Shown: positions 29,248 through 36,653 of the stretch, piece after piece
Numbering within the stretch: the stretch's first letter is position 1
Layout: each line of letters starts with the position of its first letter
Assembly (NCBI RefSeq): GCF_006442315.1
Contig: NZ_VFVY01000028.1
Span: 20,610-84,609, forward strand
DNA: 64,000 bases
Direction of reading: 5' to 3'
Source: Mesorhizobium sp. B2-3-4
GTDB taxonomy: Bacteria > Pseudomonadota > Alphaproteobacteria > Rhizobiales > Rhizobiaceae
The notes under the pieces: model-generated
The model's input: only the letters and a program-made list of their open reading frames with translations
Told to the model about the DNA's origin: nothing
The model's database searches: none
Translations under genes and position numbers: made by a program

Positions 29248-29700
29248 TCAGAAGGCCTTGCCGATACGGGCGTCGATCGAGTGCCGGTTGCCGCCGCGAA
29301 TGACGAAGAACAGCAGGATCGCGGCCCACAGCAGCGATTTCTCCGCGCCCGAGAAGCCCTGGCCCATGGTGACCCAGTGGAACCAGACCGTCACCAGCAA
29401 CACGAACAGGCCGGCAAAGGCGGCCGGTCGCGTCAGGAGACCGATGGCGATCAGGATGCCGCCGAAGAATTCGGTGCAGGCGAGCAGCAGCGACCAGAAG
29501 GCGCCGGGATAGAAGCCCAGCCCTTCGACCATCTCGGCGGCGCCGAAAGGGTTGACGATCTTCTGCGAGCCGTGGACGGTCAGGAAAATGCCGGCCACGG
29601 CGCGCATCACCGTTTCGCCGACGTCGTGCAGTGACGAATACAGGCGGCCAAGCGCCGGAATAATCAGCTTGCCGTGGGAGGCGTCGGTGGTCGTGGACAT
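29248..29700 (-). CDS. DoxX family membrane protein
   Basis: A 150-residue protein with four hydrophobic segments and the DoxX core (AVAGIFLTVHGSQKI, FFGGILIAIGLLTRPAAFAGL). DoxX proteins are small inner-membrane oxidoreductase-associated proteins of poorly defined role. The ATG at 29700 is directly preceded by AGGAG at good spacing; an upstream in-frame ATG is rejected. A palindromic GTTAAC pair lies 60 nt upstream and is a candidate operator. Confidence 0.88.
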   Translation of the reverse strand: MSTTTDASHGKLIIPALGRLYSSLHDVGETVMRAVAGIFLTVHGSQKIVNPFGAAEMVEGLGFYPGAFWSLLLACTEFFGGILIAIGLLTRPAAFAGLFVLLVTVWFHWVTMGQGFSGAEKSLLWAAILLFFVIRGGNRHSIDARIGKAF

Positions 29701-29761
29701 AGGAACTCCTGTTTTTGTGATCATGCCTTTCGCAAACGCCCGAGGGGTCCGGCCAAGTCAA

Positions 29762-29777
29762 GTTAACAAAAGTTAAC
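29762..29777 (-). promoter_or_regulatory. GTTAAC-N4-GTTAAC inverted repeat upstream of DoxX gene
   Basis: Two perfect GTTAAC hexamers (29762-29767, 29772-29777), each itself a palindrome, are spaced by AAAA, giving a 16-bp dyad with 10-bp periodicity. This suits a dimeric regulator contacting one face of DNA. It lies 61 nt upstream of the DoxX start codon. No regulator gene is adjacent. Confidence 0.5.
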
Positions 29778-29816
29778 TATTGCAATCATGTTTCGCGCGG
29801 TGAACGGCAGACGCAG

Positions 29817-29840
29817 AAAACCCCGCCGAAGCGGGGTTTT
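29817..29840 (-). terminator. Intrinsic terminator after the small secreted protein gene
   Basis: A perfect symmetrical hairpin, AAAACCCCGC / GCGGGGTTTT with a 4-nt CGAA loop, lies about 58 nt downstream of the stop at 29898. The flanking A and T runs make it functional on either strand. Confidence 0.85.
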
Positions 29841-29897
29841 CCGGATGACATCCATGAGGTGCCAGGGGCCGACGGAGCGGCCTGACCTGAGACGGTA

Positions 29898-30179
29898 TCA
29901 GGAGGGCGTGAAGCAAGTACGCCCACCCCAGCCCTGAACATCCGACATGGTGCCACCGACCTTCTTGCAGGCAGCGATGAAATCGGCGCTGCAATTGGCG
30001 AATTTCGCATGGCCGTTCTTGCAGTAGTGGTCCTCGGTGGCGCCACCGCTCGGGGCGGTAATGACGCCGGGGTTGGTCGGCTTGACCGGTGCGGCCTTGA
30101 GGTTGGCCGCCTGCGTGACGCCCATGAAGGAACCGAGCAGGAGGACGGCGGTCAGGATGGTGGTCTTGGTGTTGGTCAT
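29898..30179 (-). CDS. Small secreted Cys-containing protein, unknown function
   Basis: A 93-residue protein with a signal peptide (TILTAVLLLGSFMGVTQA) and a mature part of about 70 residues containing four Cys (HYCKNG, FANCSADF, AACKKV, RTCF), suggesting two disulfides in the periplasm. The ATG at 30179 has GAAGGA upstream. Nothing else is recognised. The 245 nt upstream hold no supported gene. Confidence 0.75.
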   Translation of the reverse strand: MTNTKTTILTAVLLLGSFMGVTQAANLKAAPVKPTNPGVITAPSGGATEDHYCKNGHAKFANCSADFIAACKKVGGTMSDVQGWGGRTCFTPS

Positions 30180-30424
30180 AATGATCTTCCTTCGATTTGA
30201 GGTTGTGTTTTCCGGGACGCGAAAGGCGATGCCTTTCACGCGGAGCAGACTTTCGATGTGATTTTGCTGTTCCCCCGGTCTGGATCGGGCAAGCTCGCCT
30301 TGCCCTGGACAAACGTTGGTCGCCCGGGCGTCAGAAAAGGTTCAGGACCCACGCAAAAAAAACGCCCACAACCGCGCCTGCGGCGGAGAAGGTCAGGTAA
30401 TTATCTGAAAAGAAAAGAAATATT

Positions 30425-31426
30425 TCAGGCCGAATAGCGCTCGGCGAATTCCGAGATGCGCTGGATCACCGCCTTGGGCGCGGTGATGCCACGCGCCTGC
30501 GCCTTCTCGGCCGCTTCGGCCCTGGCGCGGCCGGGCACATGCACGCCATAGCGCCGGCGCAGCCGGTCGAGCTGGTCCTTCATGCGCTGCTCGAAATCCG
30601 GATCGAGCAGCTTCGGCTCGACCGCAAGCACGAACAGGCCGGTTCCAGGGCTGTCGGGGCCGCCGCTGAACCACGGCGCGTCGAGCGACCAGTTGGCGCC
30701 CGACAGGCCCGCCGCCAGCACTTCGACCATCAGCGCGATGTTGGCGCCGCGCTGCCCGCCAAAGGCAAGCATGGCGCCCTTCATGGCGGCGGCTGGATCG
30801 GTGGTGGAATTGCCGCTGGCGTCGAGCGCCCAGCCTTCCGGAATTTTCTTGCCGTCTTCCGCCGCCTCGCGGATGTTGACGAAGGCGGTCGCGCTCGACG
30901 ACTGGTCGATGACCAGCGGCGCGCCGTCGGCGGCGGGCGCGGCGAACGACATCGGATTGGTGCAATAGACCGGCTTGACCGAACCCGAGCCGGCGAGAAC
31001 CGCCGGCCCATTGGTGGCGGCGAAAGACACCAGGCCCTGCGCCGCCAGACGGCCGGTGAAGTAGCCGAGCGCCCCGCACGTATAGGCGTTCTTCTGCGAA
31101 AAGATGGCGACGCCGAACAGCCTTGCCGCCTTGGCGAGGTCGTCGATGCTGCGGTCGAAGCCGGTATGCGCCAGCCCGCCGCGCGCGTCCGAGAGATAAA
31201 CGGCGAGCGCCGGCCTTGTGATCACCGGATCGGCATTGCCGTCGATGCGGCCGGCCTCGAGTGCTTCGAGGTAATCGATGAAATGCGATAGCCCTACCGC
31301 TGCCAGCCCCTCTGCCTCGGCCGCGATGATCGAGGCGGTCAGCGATTGCGCCGCTTCCTCATTGGCGCCGGCGCCGAGCGCCGCCATCCGGCACAGTCCT
31401 GTTGCCTGGTCGAGACTGAGTTGCAT
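30425..31426 (-). CDS. Ldh family oxidoreductase (malate/L-lactate/imine reductase type)
   Basis: A 333-residue NAD(P)-dependent oxidoreductase of the Ldh/malate dehydrogenase-2 family, which includes ureidoglycolate dehydrogenase, L-lactate dehydrogenase and delta1-piperideine/pyrroline-2-carboxylate reductase (DpkA). Supporting regions are AEGLAAVGLSHF, YTCGALGYFTGRLA, TNPMSFAAPA and the helical DQLDRLRRRYG C-terminus. The ATG at 31426 has AGGA upstream. It follows the basic amino acid ABC permease by 96 nt on the same strand, so it likely acts on the imported compound or a cyclic imine/oxoacid derived from it (inference). Confidence 0.82.
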   Translation of the reverse strand: MQLSLDQATGLCRMAALGAGANEEAAQSLTASIIAAEAEGLAAVGLSHFIDYLEALEAGRIDGNADPVITRPALAVYLSDARGGLAHTGFDRSIDDLAKAARLFGVAIFSQKNAYTCGALGYFTGRLAAQGLVSFAATNGPAVLAGSGSVKPVYCTNPMSFAAPAADGAPLVIDQSSSATAFVNIREAAEDGKKIPEGWALDASGNSTTDPAAAMKGAMLAFGGQRGANIALMVEVLAAGLSGANWSLDAPWFSGGPDSPGTGLFVLAVEPKLLDPDFEQRMKDQLDRLRRRYGVHVPGRARAEAAEKAQARGITAPKAVIQRISEFAERYSA

Positions 31427-31502
31427 CGTGGCGATCCTAGGGGAGTAAGGGAGTAGGGGACTTTGCCCAGTGAATAGCGAACCGGGATGGAAATGTGAAT
31501 GC

Positions 31503-31522
31503 GGCAGTGATTGCCTACTGCC
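31503..31522 (-). other. Intercistronic hairpin after ABC permease
   Basis: GGCAGT/ACTGCC arms with an 8-nt loop immediately after the permease stop codon at 31523. There is no T run, so it is more likely a processing or stabilising hairpin than a terminator, leaving read-through to the Ldh-family gene possible. Confidence 0.4.
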
Positions 31523-32332
31523 TTAACCTATCTTCACCGGTATCCGCGCTTCGATCCGGCTGAAGGCAAAAACGAGAATGCCGGTGATGGTCATGTAGAT
31601 CAGCGCCAGAAGCAGCAGGGGTTCGTAGGTGAGGTAGGTATCCTGCCGCACCTTGGACGAGACGGCGAAGATGTCGATGACGCTGATGGTTGCCACCAGA
31701 GGCGTCGATTTCAGCTGCAGCACGGTCTCGCCCGTCAGCGTCGGCAGTGCCCGGTAGAAGGCCTGAGGCAGCCAGACGCGGCGGAATATCTTCCAACGGC
31801 TCATGCCGAAGGCGCGGGCGGCTTCCAGTTGACCCTTGGGCACGCCGGCAAAAGCGCCGCGCATCACTTCGCCCTCATAGCCGGCGAAGGACAAGGTCAG
31901 CGCCAGAACGCCGTACGGCCATGCCTGTCTGAGGTAAGGCCACATCCAGGATTCGCGAATCCAGGGATATTGCGGGAACAGCGAGCCCAGCCCGTAATAG
32001 AGCAGCCACAACTGCAAAAGCAGCGGCGTGCCGCGTATGATGGTGCAGAACACCTTCGCCGGCGCCGCGACCCAGATCGAGCCTGCCGCCTGCGCCAGCC
32101 CGACCGGCACGGCGATCATGAAGCCGAGCGCGCAGGTGACGGCCAGGATCCACAGGGCACGCCAGATGCCCATCAGGCCCATTTCCCAATATTGCGGCAG
32201 CCAGTCCCAGCGCATGAAGAAGGCGGCCGACGCCACCAGTCCCAGCGCAATCAGGATCATCACGATACGATGCGGCTGCAGCCAGAGCGATGCGCGCGCG
32301 GCAGTGTCGATGACGGCTGTTTCGTTGGCCAT
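31523..32332 (-). CDS. Basic amino acid ABC transporter permease (HisM/ArtM-like)
   Basis: A 269-residue permease of the His/Glu/Gln/Arg polar amino acid family. The transmembrane core contains the EAA loop (GAFAGVPKGQLEAARAFGMSRW) that docks the ATPase, and a TIIRGTPLLLQLWLLYYGLG segment. The start at ATG 32332 overlaps the stop of the partner permease (TGATG), with GGAGG upstream. It pairs with the permease at 32332-33138. Confidence 0.93.
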   Translation of the reverse strand: MANETAVIDTAARASLWLQPHRIVMILIALGLVASAAFFMRWDWLPQYWEMGLMGIWRALWILAVTCALGFMIAVPVGLAQAAGSIWVAAPAKVFCTIIRGTPLLLQLWLLYYGLGSLFPQYPWIRESWMWPYLRQAWPYGVLALTLSFAGYEGEVMRGAFAGVPKGQLEAARAFGMSRWKIFRRVWLPQAFYRALPTLTGETVLQLKSTPLVATISVIDIFAVSSKVRQDTYLTYEPLLLLALIYMTITGILVFAFSRIEARIPVKIG

Positions 32333-33138
32333 CAGCTTGCCTCCTTGATGGAAGGCATGCCGCGCCGTGCCCATTTCTCGGCGCGGCCAAGCAGGAAGTT
32401 CGAGACCAGCGTCACGCACAGATAGAGCACGCCGGCGGCGAGGAAGAAGACCAGATAGGCCTTGGTTACGCCGGCGGCCTGACGCGTCGCCAGCGTCAAC
32501 TCAGAGAAGCCGACGACGGCCAGCAGCGCCGTATCCTTGGTCGCGATCAGCCACAGATTGGCGAGGCCTGGAATGGCAAAGGGCAGCATCGCCGGCAGGG
32601 TGATGCGCCGCAACAGAAGGCCGGGAGACATGCCATAGGCGCGGGCGGCTTCGATCTGGCCCTGCGGAATGGCGAGGATCGCACCTCGGATGACTTCGGT
32701 CGAATAAGCGCCCTGGACGAAGCCGAGCACGGCAATGCCGGCCACCAGCCCGCTGATGTCGACGCGCTGATAGCCCATCGCGGTGAGCACCTGGTTTATC
32801 AGGTCGGTGCCGGCATAATAGAGCAGGAGGATCAGCACCAGTTCCGGCACGGCGCGCACCACGGTGGTGTAGACCGCGAACAGATCGCGCACCACGGGCC
32901 CGCCGTAAAGCTTGCCATAGGCACCCCAGGTTCCAATCAGCAGGCCGACGATCGTGGCGCCGACGGCGATCTCGAGCGAATGCACGAGCCCGACCAGGAG
33001 CGTTTTGCCCCAGCCGCCGTCCGCGGGCGAGAGGAGTTCGATGATGCCGGCCGCCGAGGCCGGAAGAAGGGATTCGATCAGCTTCGCCCCCGGATTGCTG
33101 GCTCGGTCCGCCGGTCCCCAGCGGCCGGCGGCAAGCAT
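32332..33138 (-). CDS. Basic amino acid ABC transporter permease (HisQ/ArtQ-like)
   Basis: A 268-residue permease with the polar amino acid family motifs VVRAVPELVLILLLYY and the EAA loop GAILAIPQGQIEAARAYGMSPG. It forms a heteromeric channel with the next gene's product. The start at ATG 33138 lacks a clear ribosome site; it lies just after a long hairpin that follows the binding-protein gene, so expression may be reduced relative to the binding protein. Confidence 0.93.
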   Translation of the reverse strand: MLAAGRWGPADRASNPGAKLIESLLPASAAGIIELLSPADGGWGKTLLVGLVHSLEIAVGATIVGLLIGTWGAYGKLYGGPVVRDLFAVYTTVVRAVPELVLILLLYYAGTDLINQVLTAMGYQRVDISGLVAGIAVLGFVQGAYSTEVIRGAILAIPQGQIEAARAYGMSPGLLLRRITLPAMLPFAIPGLANLWLIATKDTALLAVVGFSELTLATRQAAGVTKAYLVFFLAAGVLYLCVTLVSNFLLGRAEKWARRGMPSIKEAS

Positions 33139-33151
33139 GCGTGGACAGGCC

Positions 33152-33189
33152 GGCTGAAGGGCAGGGCGTCAGCGCCCTGTCCTCCAGCC
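33152..33189 (-). other. Long intercistronic hairpin after binding-protein gene
   Basis: 17-nt arms (33152-33168 and 33173-33189) pair at 15 of 17 positions around a 4-nt loop, starting 13 nt after the stop of the binding-protein gene. No T tract follows. It is suited to protecting the upstream mRNA from 3' exonucleases and lowering downstream expression. Confidence 0.65.
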
Positions 33190-33202
33190 CATGCGAGGGT
33201 CG

Positions 33203-34000
33203 TCAGTTCGACTGCGTGCTGGCGCCGTAAATGTCGAAATCGAAGTACTTCTTCGAGATCTCGTCATATTTGCCGTTGGCGCGGATCGCCTTGATCCCGG
33301 CATTGATCTTCTCTTTCAGATCGGTGTCTTCCTTGCGCACGCCGGCGCCGACGCCCGGTCCGAGCACTTCATCGTCCGGAGCGACCATGCCCTTGAGGTC
33401 GCAGCAGGCTTTGCCCTGGTCGGTCTTGAGGAATTCCTTGAGCGCGATGGAATCGGCCTGCACCGCATCGAGCCGGCCGGCGGCCAGGTCGTTGTTCGCC
33501 TCGTCCTGTGTCTGGTATTCCTTGATCTCGGAGGCCGTGGCGCCGAAATGCTTCTTGGCGTAGACGGCATGCACCGTCGACACCTGGACGCCGAGAACCT
33601 TGCCCTTGAGATCGTCGGGCGCGGCGCCGAACTTCTGGTCCTTCGGTCCGATGATCGCGGTCGGCGTGTTGTAGTACTTGTCGGAGAAGTCGATCGTCTT
33701 CTTGCGCTCGTCGGTGATCGACATCGACGAGACGATGAGGTCGATTTTCTTGGTGGTCAGCGCCGGGATGATGCCGTCCCAGGCGACAGGGGTGATGACG
33801 CAGTCGAGCTTTTCCTCGGCGCAGACGGCATCGATGAAGTCGATCTCCCAGCCGACCCATTTGCCCGAAGCGTCGGGCGAGGTGAACGGCGGATAGGGTT
33901 CGGCGGCGACACCGATCTTGACCGGATCGGCCTTGGCCACGCCCATGGCGGCGACGCCGAGCAGCAACGCCGCGGCGAATGTCTTCAGAACAGTCTTCAT
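33203..34000 (-). CDS. Periplasmic binding protein for basic amino acids (ArgT/HisJ-like)
   Basis: A 265-residue type II periplasmic binding protein with signal peptide MKTVLKTFAAALLLGVAAMG-VAKA. The mature domain begins KIGVAAEPYPPFTSPD and has the family GWEIDFIDAVCAEEKLDC region, the SMSITDERKKTIDFSD ligand-binding segment and two Cys pairs in positions typical of lysine-arginine-ornithine binding proteins. The ATG at 34000 follows GGGAG. It is the second gene of an operon led by the ATPase, and the adjacent divergent dimethylargininase supports an arginine-like ligand. Confidence 0.92.
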   Translation of the reverse strand: MKTVLKTFAAALLLGVAAMGVAKADPVKIGVAAEPYPPFTSPDASGKWVGWEIDFIDAVCAEEKLDCVITPVAWDGIIPALTTKKIDLIVSSMSITDERKKTIDFSDKYYNTPTAIIGPKDQKFGAAPDDLKGKVLGVQVSTVHAVYAKKHFGATASEIKEYQTQDEANNDLAAGRLDAVQADSIALKEFLKTDQGKACCDLKGMVAPDDEVLGPGVGAGVRKEDTDLKEKINAGIKAIRANGKYDEISKKYFDFDIYGASTQSN

Positions 34001-34056
34001 TTCAGAACTCCCAGTTTGTTGTTGGTTCCCGGTTTTCTTCCGTCCCGGCTTGTTCC

Positions 34057-34872
34057 CTAGCCGATGTTGCGGATGAACTGTTTGAGCCTTTCGGACTTGG
34101 GCGCGCCGAAGATCTGCTCCGGCGGGCCTTCCTCCTCGACCAGCCCGTTGTAGAGATAGACGACATGTGTCGCGACCTCGCGGGCGAATTTCATTTCGTG
34201 GGTGACGAGCACCATGGTGCGGCCCTCGCGCGCCAGATCGCCGATCACTTTCAGCACTTCGCCGACCAGTTCGGGATCGAGTGCCGAGGTCGGTTCGTCG
34301 AACAGCATGACGCGCGGATTGATGGCGAGCGCGCGCGCGATCGCGGCGCGCTGTTGCTGGCCGCCGGAGAGATAGGCCGGATAGACATCGCGCTTCTCGG
34401 CCAGCCCGACGCGCGCCAGCAGCTTTTCGGCCTGGGCGACAGCCTCGTCGCGCTTGACCCCCAGCACGTGCACCGGAACCTCGATGACGTTCTCGATCAG
34501 CGTCATGTGGCTCCACAAATTGAAGTTCTGGAACACCATGCCGAGTTTGGAGCGGATGCGTTCGATCTGCCGGCGGTCGGCCGGGACGGTGTGGCCGTGG
34601 CTGTCCGCCTTGAGCTTGATCTCCTCGCCATTGACGCGGATGATGCCGCTGGTCGGGTTTTCCAGGCAGTTGATGCAGCGCAGCAGCGTCGATTTGCCCG
34701 AGCCCGAGCCGCCGATGATGGCGATCACCTCGCCGTCGCGCGCCGACAGCGACACGCCCTTCAGCACATGCAACTGGCCGAATTTCTTGTGCAGGTTCTC
34801 GACATGGATGGCTTCGGCGGCGCCGTCCTGCGCCTCGCGGGATGGGATTGCGGCAGCTCCCACCGCGCTCAC
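34057..34872 (-). CDS. Basic amino acid ABC transporter ATP-binding protein (HisP-like)
   Basis: A 271-residue ATPase. Walker A is GGSGSGKST, the Q-loop is VFQNFNLWSHMT, the ABC signature is LSGGQQQR, Walker B is MLFDEPTSALD and the H-loop is VTHEM, all as in HisP/GlnQ proteins. The segment around HTVPADRRQIERIRS is the insert typical of the HisP branch. The start is GTG at 34872 with GAGGT upstream. It is the first gene of the minus-strand operon and diverges from the dimethylargininase gene. Confidence 0.95.
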   Translation of the reverse strand: MSAVGAAAIPSREAQDGAAEAIHVENLHKKFGQLHVLKGVSLSARDGEVIAIIGGSGSGKSTLLRCINCLENPTSGIIRVNGEEIKLKADSHGHTVPADRRQIERIRSKLGMVFQNFNLWSHMTLIENVIEVPVHVLGVKRDEAVAQAEKLLARVGLAEKRDVYPAYLSGGQQQRAAIARALAINPRVMLFDEPTSALDPELVGEVLKVIGDLAREGRTMVLVTHEMKFAREVATHVVYLYNGLVEEEGPPEQIFGAPKSERLKQFIRNIG

Positions 34873-35003
34873 CGGGTGACCTCTACAAGGCCGACGGCAG
34901 TTCGTCGAACGTCTATCCGGCTAACCAACATACGCTGTACTGCCCTGCTCCAGACTTCAGCATGGACCCAACAGAGCGAGCCCGTCAATCCCGCACATTA
35001 CGG

Positions 35004-35028
35004 CACTTGCGGCCTTGTTGCGCAAGTG
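35004..35028. promoter_or_regulatory. Perfect inverted repeat between the transporter and dimethylargininase operons
   Basis: CACTTGCG (35004-35011) and CGCAAGTG (35021-35028) are perfect arms separated by 9 bp, in the 212-nt divergent promoter region. An AT-rich stretch (GTATAAATAG, from 35027) directly follows the right arm and can act as a -10 region for the plus-strand operon. The TetR/BetI-type protein encoded in that operon is the obvious candidate binder (inference). Confidence 0.6.
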
Positions 35029-35084
35029 TATAAATAGCCTTCGATGAAATTTTCACGATTTTTTTCAGCAAATAAAGGGCATCG

Positions 35085-35957
35085 ATGAGCGCTTTCGGAT
35101 CACAGTCGATGGCGGCACCGCTGCGGCGCGTGCTGATGCGGTCGGCAGCCAACGCCATGCGTGGCGCCGATGGTGCTCAATGGCACTATGGCCCCGGCTT
35201 CAACCCGGCGAAAGCGGCTTCGCAGCACGCCGTCCTTGCTGAAATGGTGGCGGCTTCAGGTGCTGAAATCGAGTGGATCGAGGACAGGGCCGACGGACTG
35301 TCGGATTCGGTGTTCACGCATGATCCGTCGCTGATGACGGACCGCGGTGCGCTGATCCTGTCGATGGGCAAGCCATTGCGCGCCAGGGAGCCTTCGCTGC
35401 ACGAGGAGACCTACAAAAGACTGGGCATTCCGATCCTTGGCCGCGTCGAGGCCCCTGGCCAGGTCGAAGGCGGCGACTGCGTGTGGCTGGATGCACGCAC
35501 GCTGGCGATCGGGCGCGGTGTCCGTTCCAACCAGGAAGGCATCCAGCAGGTTTCCAACCTGCTGACGCCGCTGGGCATTTCGGTCTATGGCTTCGATCTG
35601 CCGCTTTGGCAGGGTGAGGAAGCATGCCTGCATCTGATGTCGGTGATCAGCCCGCTGGCCGACGACCTCGCATTGGTCTATTCGCCGCTTTTGCCGGCTG
35701 CTTTCTATCAGATGCTGAAGGCACGCGGCATCCGGCTGGTCGAAGGCGACCCGCAAGAGTTCGCCGCTTCCAACGGCCTCAGCCTGAACGTACTGCCGAC
35801 CAGCCCGCTCAAGGTCATTGCCGTCGCCGGCTTCCCCAAGACCAAGGCCGCGATGGAGGCAGCCGGATGCACGGTTGAAATCTTCGACGCTGATGCGCTC
35901 TGCATCGCCTGCGAGGGCGGGCCGACATGCCTGACGCGACCGATCCTGCGCCAATGA
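35085..35957 (+). CDS. ddaH: Dimethylarginine dimethylaminohydrolase (dimethylargininase)
   Basis: A 290-residue member of the amidinotransferase/arginine-deiminase superfamily. DDAH hydrolyses N-omega-methylated arginines to citrulline and methylamines. Visible family features are DSVFTHDPSL near the N-terminus, VEGGDCVWL with the substrate-binding acids, the catalytic-type His in CLHLMSVISPL and the C-terminal nucleophile Cys282 in GGPTCLTRP. The ATG at 35085 follows AAAGGG; MAAPLRR at 35109 is an alternative. Related enzymes act on arginine or other guanidines, so true substrate specificity is open. The gene overlaps the next (TetR) start by 4 nt. Confidence 0.85.
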   Translation: MSAFGSQSMAAPLRRVLMRSAANAMRGADGAQWHYGPGFNPAKAASQHAVLAEMVAASGAEIEWIEDRADGLSDSVFTHDPSLMTDRGALILSMGKPLRAREPSLHEETYKRLGIPILGRVEAPGQVEGGDCVWLDARTLAIGRGVRSNQEGIQQVSNLLTPLGISVYGFDLPLWQGEEACLHLMSVISPLADDLALVYSPLLPAAFYQMLKARGIRLVEGDPQEFAASNGLSLNVLPTSPLKVIAVAGFPKTKAAMEAAGCTVEIFDADALCIACEGGPTCLTRPILRQ

Positions 35958-36598
35958 ATGCGCGCCGCAAGTTCCGTCGCGAGGGCGAGGAGCGGCGGCG
36001 GCAGGATCTGATCGAGGCGACCCTGGACAGCGTGGCGGAATATGGCCTGCAAGGCGCCAGCCTGCGCACCATTGCCTTGCGTGCCGGCGTCACCGCCGGG
36101 CTGATCCGGCACTATTTCCCCGGCAAGGAGGAATTGCTGCAGGAAGCCTATGCAACGCTGGTCGGTCGCATGACCGAGCATGCCAAAGCGGCATTGGTTG
36201 CCGAGGATGCCTCGCCGCGCCAACGCCTTGCGGCTTTCGTCACTGCCAACCTCAATGCGCCGATCATCGACACGCGGGTGTTTTCGCTGTGGGCGACCTT
36301 CCTCGGCCGTGCCGGCGCCGATCCGGCCCTGGCGCGGGCCCATCGTGAAGGCTATCTCGGCTTTCGCAACGAGGTGGAAGCGGTCGTCGCCGAGGTGCTC
36401 GCGGCCGAACAGCGCAAGCCCGATGCGAGCCAGCTTCGCCACCATGCCATCGCCATCAATGCGGTCATCGACGGGCTCTGGATCGAAGGCTGTCTGGCCG
36501 GCGAGATGTTTCTGCCCGGTGAACTGGCGGCTATAGGCATCAAGGCCGTCGAGACCGAACTCGGCCTCGCGCCGCTAGAGCAATTCCAGGAAAAGTGA
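35954..36598 (+). CDS. TetR family regulator (BetI-like)
   Basis: A 214-residue regulator. The N-terminal helix-turn-helix spans about residues 15-65 (RRQDLIEATLDSVAEYGLQGA, then TIALRAGVTAGLIRHYFPGKEEL), followed by an all-helical ligand domain resembling BetI (VFSLWATFLGRAGADPALARAH). ATG 35954 overlaps the dimethylargininase stop (ATGA), so translation is coupled; an earlier ATG at 35927 is less likely. Its last residues (LEQFQEK) are encoded by a palindromic intergenic repeat, which suggests that the native C-terminus was replaced or extended. It probably controls this divergent locus. Confidence 0.88.
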   Translation: MNARRKFRREGEERRRQDLIEATLDSVAEYGLQGASLRTIALRAGVTAGLIRHYFPGKEELLQEAYATLVGRMTEHAKAALVAEDASPRQRLAAFVTANLNAPIIDTRVFSLWATFLGRAGADPALARAHREGYLGFRNEVEAVVAEVLAAEQRKPDASQLRHHAIAINAVIDGLWIEGCLAGEMFLPGELAAIGIKAVETELGLAPLEQFQEK

Positions 36599-36627
36599 GA
36601 GGTGGTTTCCCCTTGGGAATTGCCTCG
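36575..36627. repeat. Short palindromic intergenic repeat overlapping the regulator 3' end
   Basis: CTAGAGCAATTCCAGGAAAAGTG... to GGGAATTGC contains arms GCAATTCC (36580-36587) and GGAATTGC (36616-36623). Its sequence closely resembles, from memory, a repeat scattered between genes in many rhizobial genomes. It supplies the last eight codons and the stop of the TetR gene. Confidence 0.6.
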
Positions 36628-36653
36628 AAAAGAAAAGAGAGGGGAGTAAACCA

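Noticed and set aside
30331..30402. Short minus-strand frame encoding a hydrophobic stretch (LTFSAAGAVVGVFFAWVLNLF-like) after the Ldh gene
   Set aside because: No usable start codon or ribosome site was found between the Ldh stop region and the hydrophobic part, so it is not supported as a gene, although the helix-like composition was striking.
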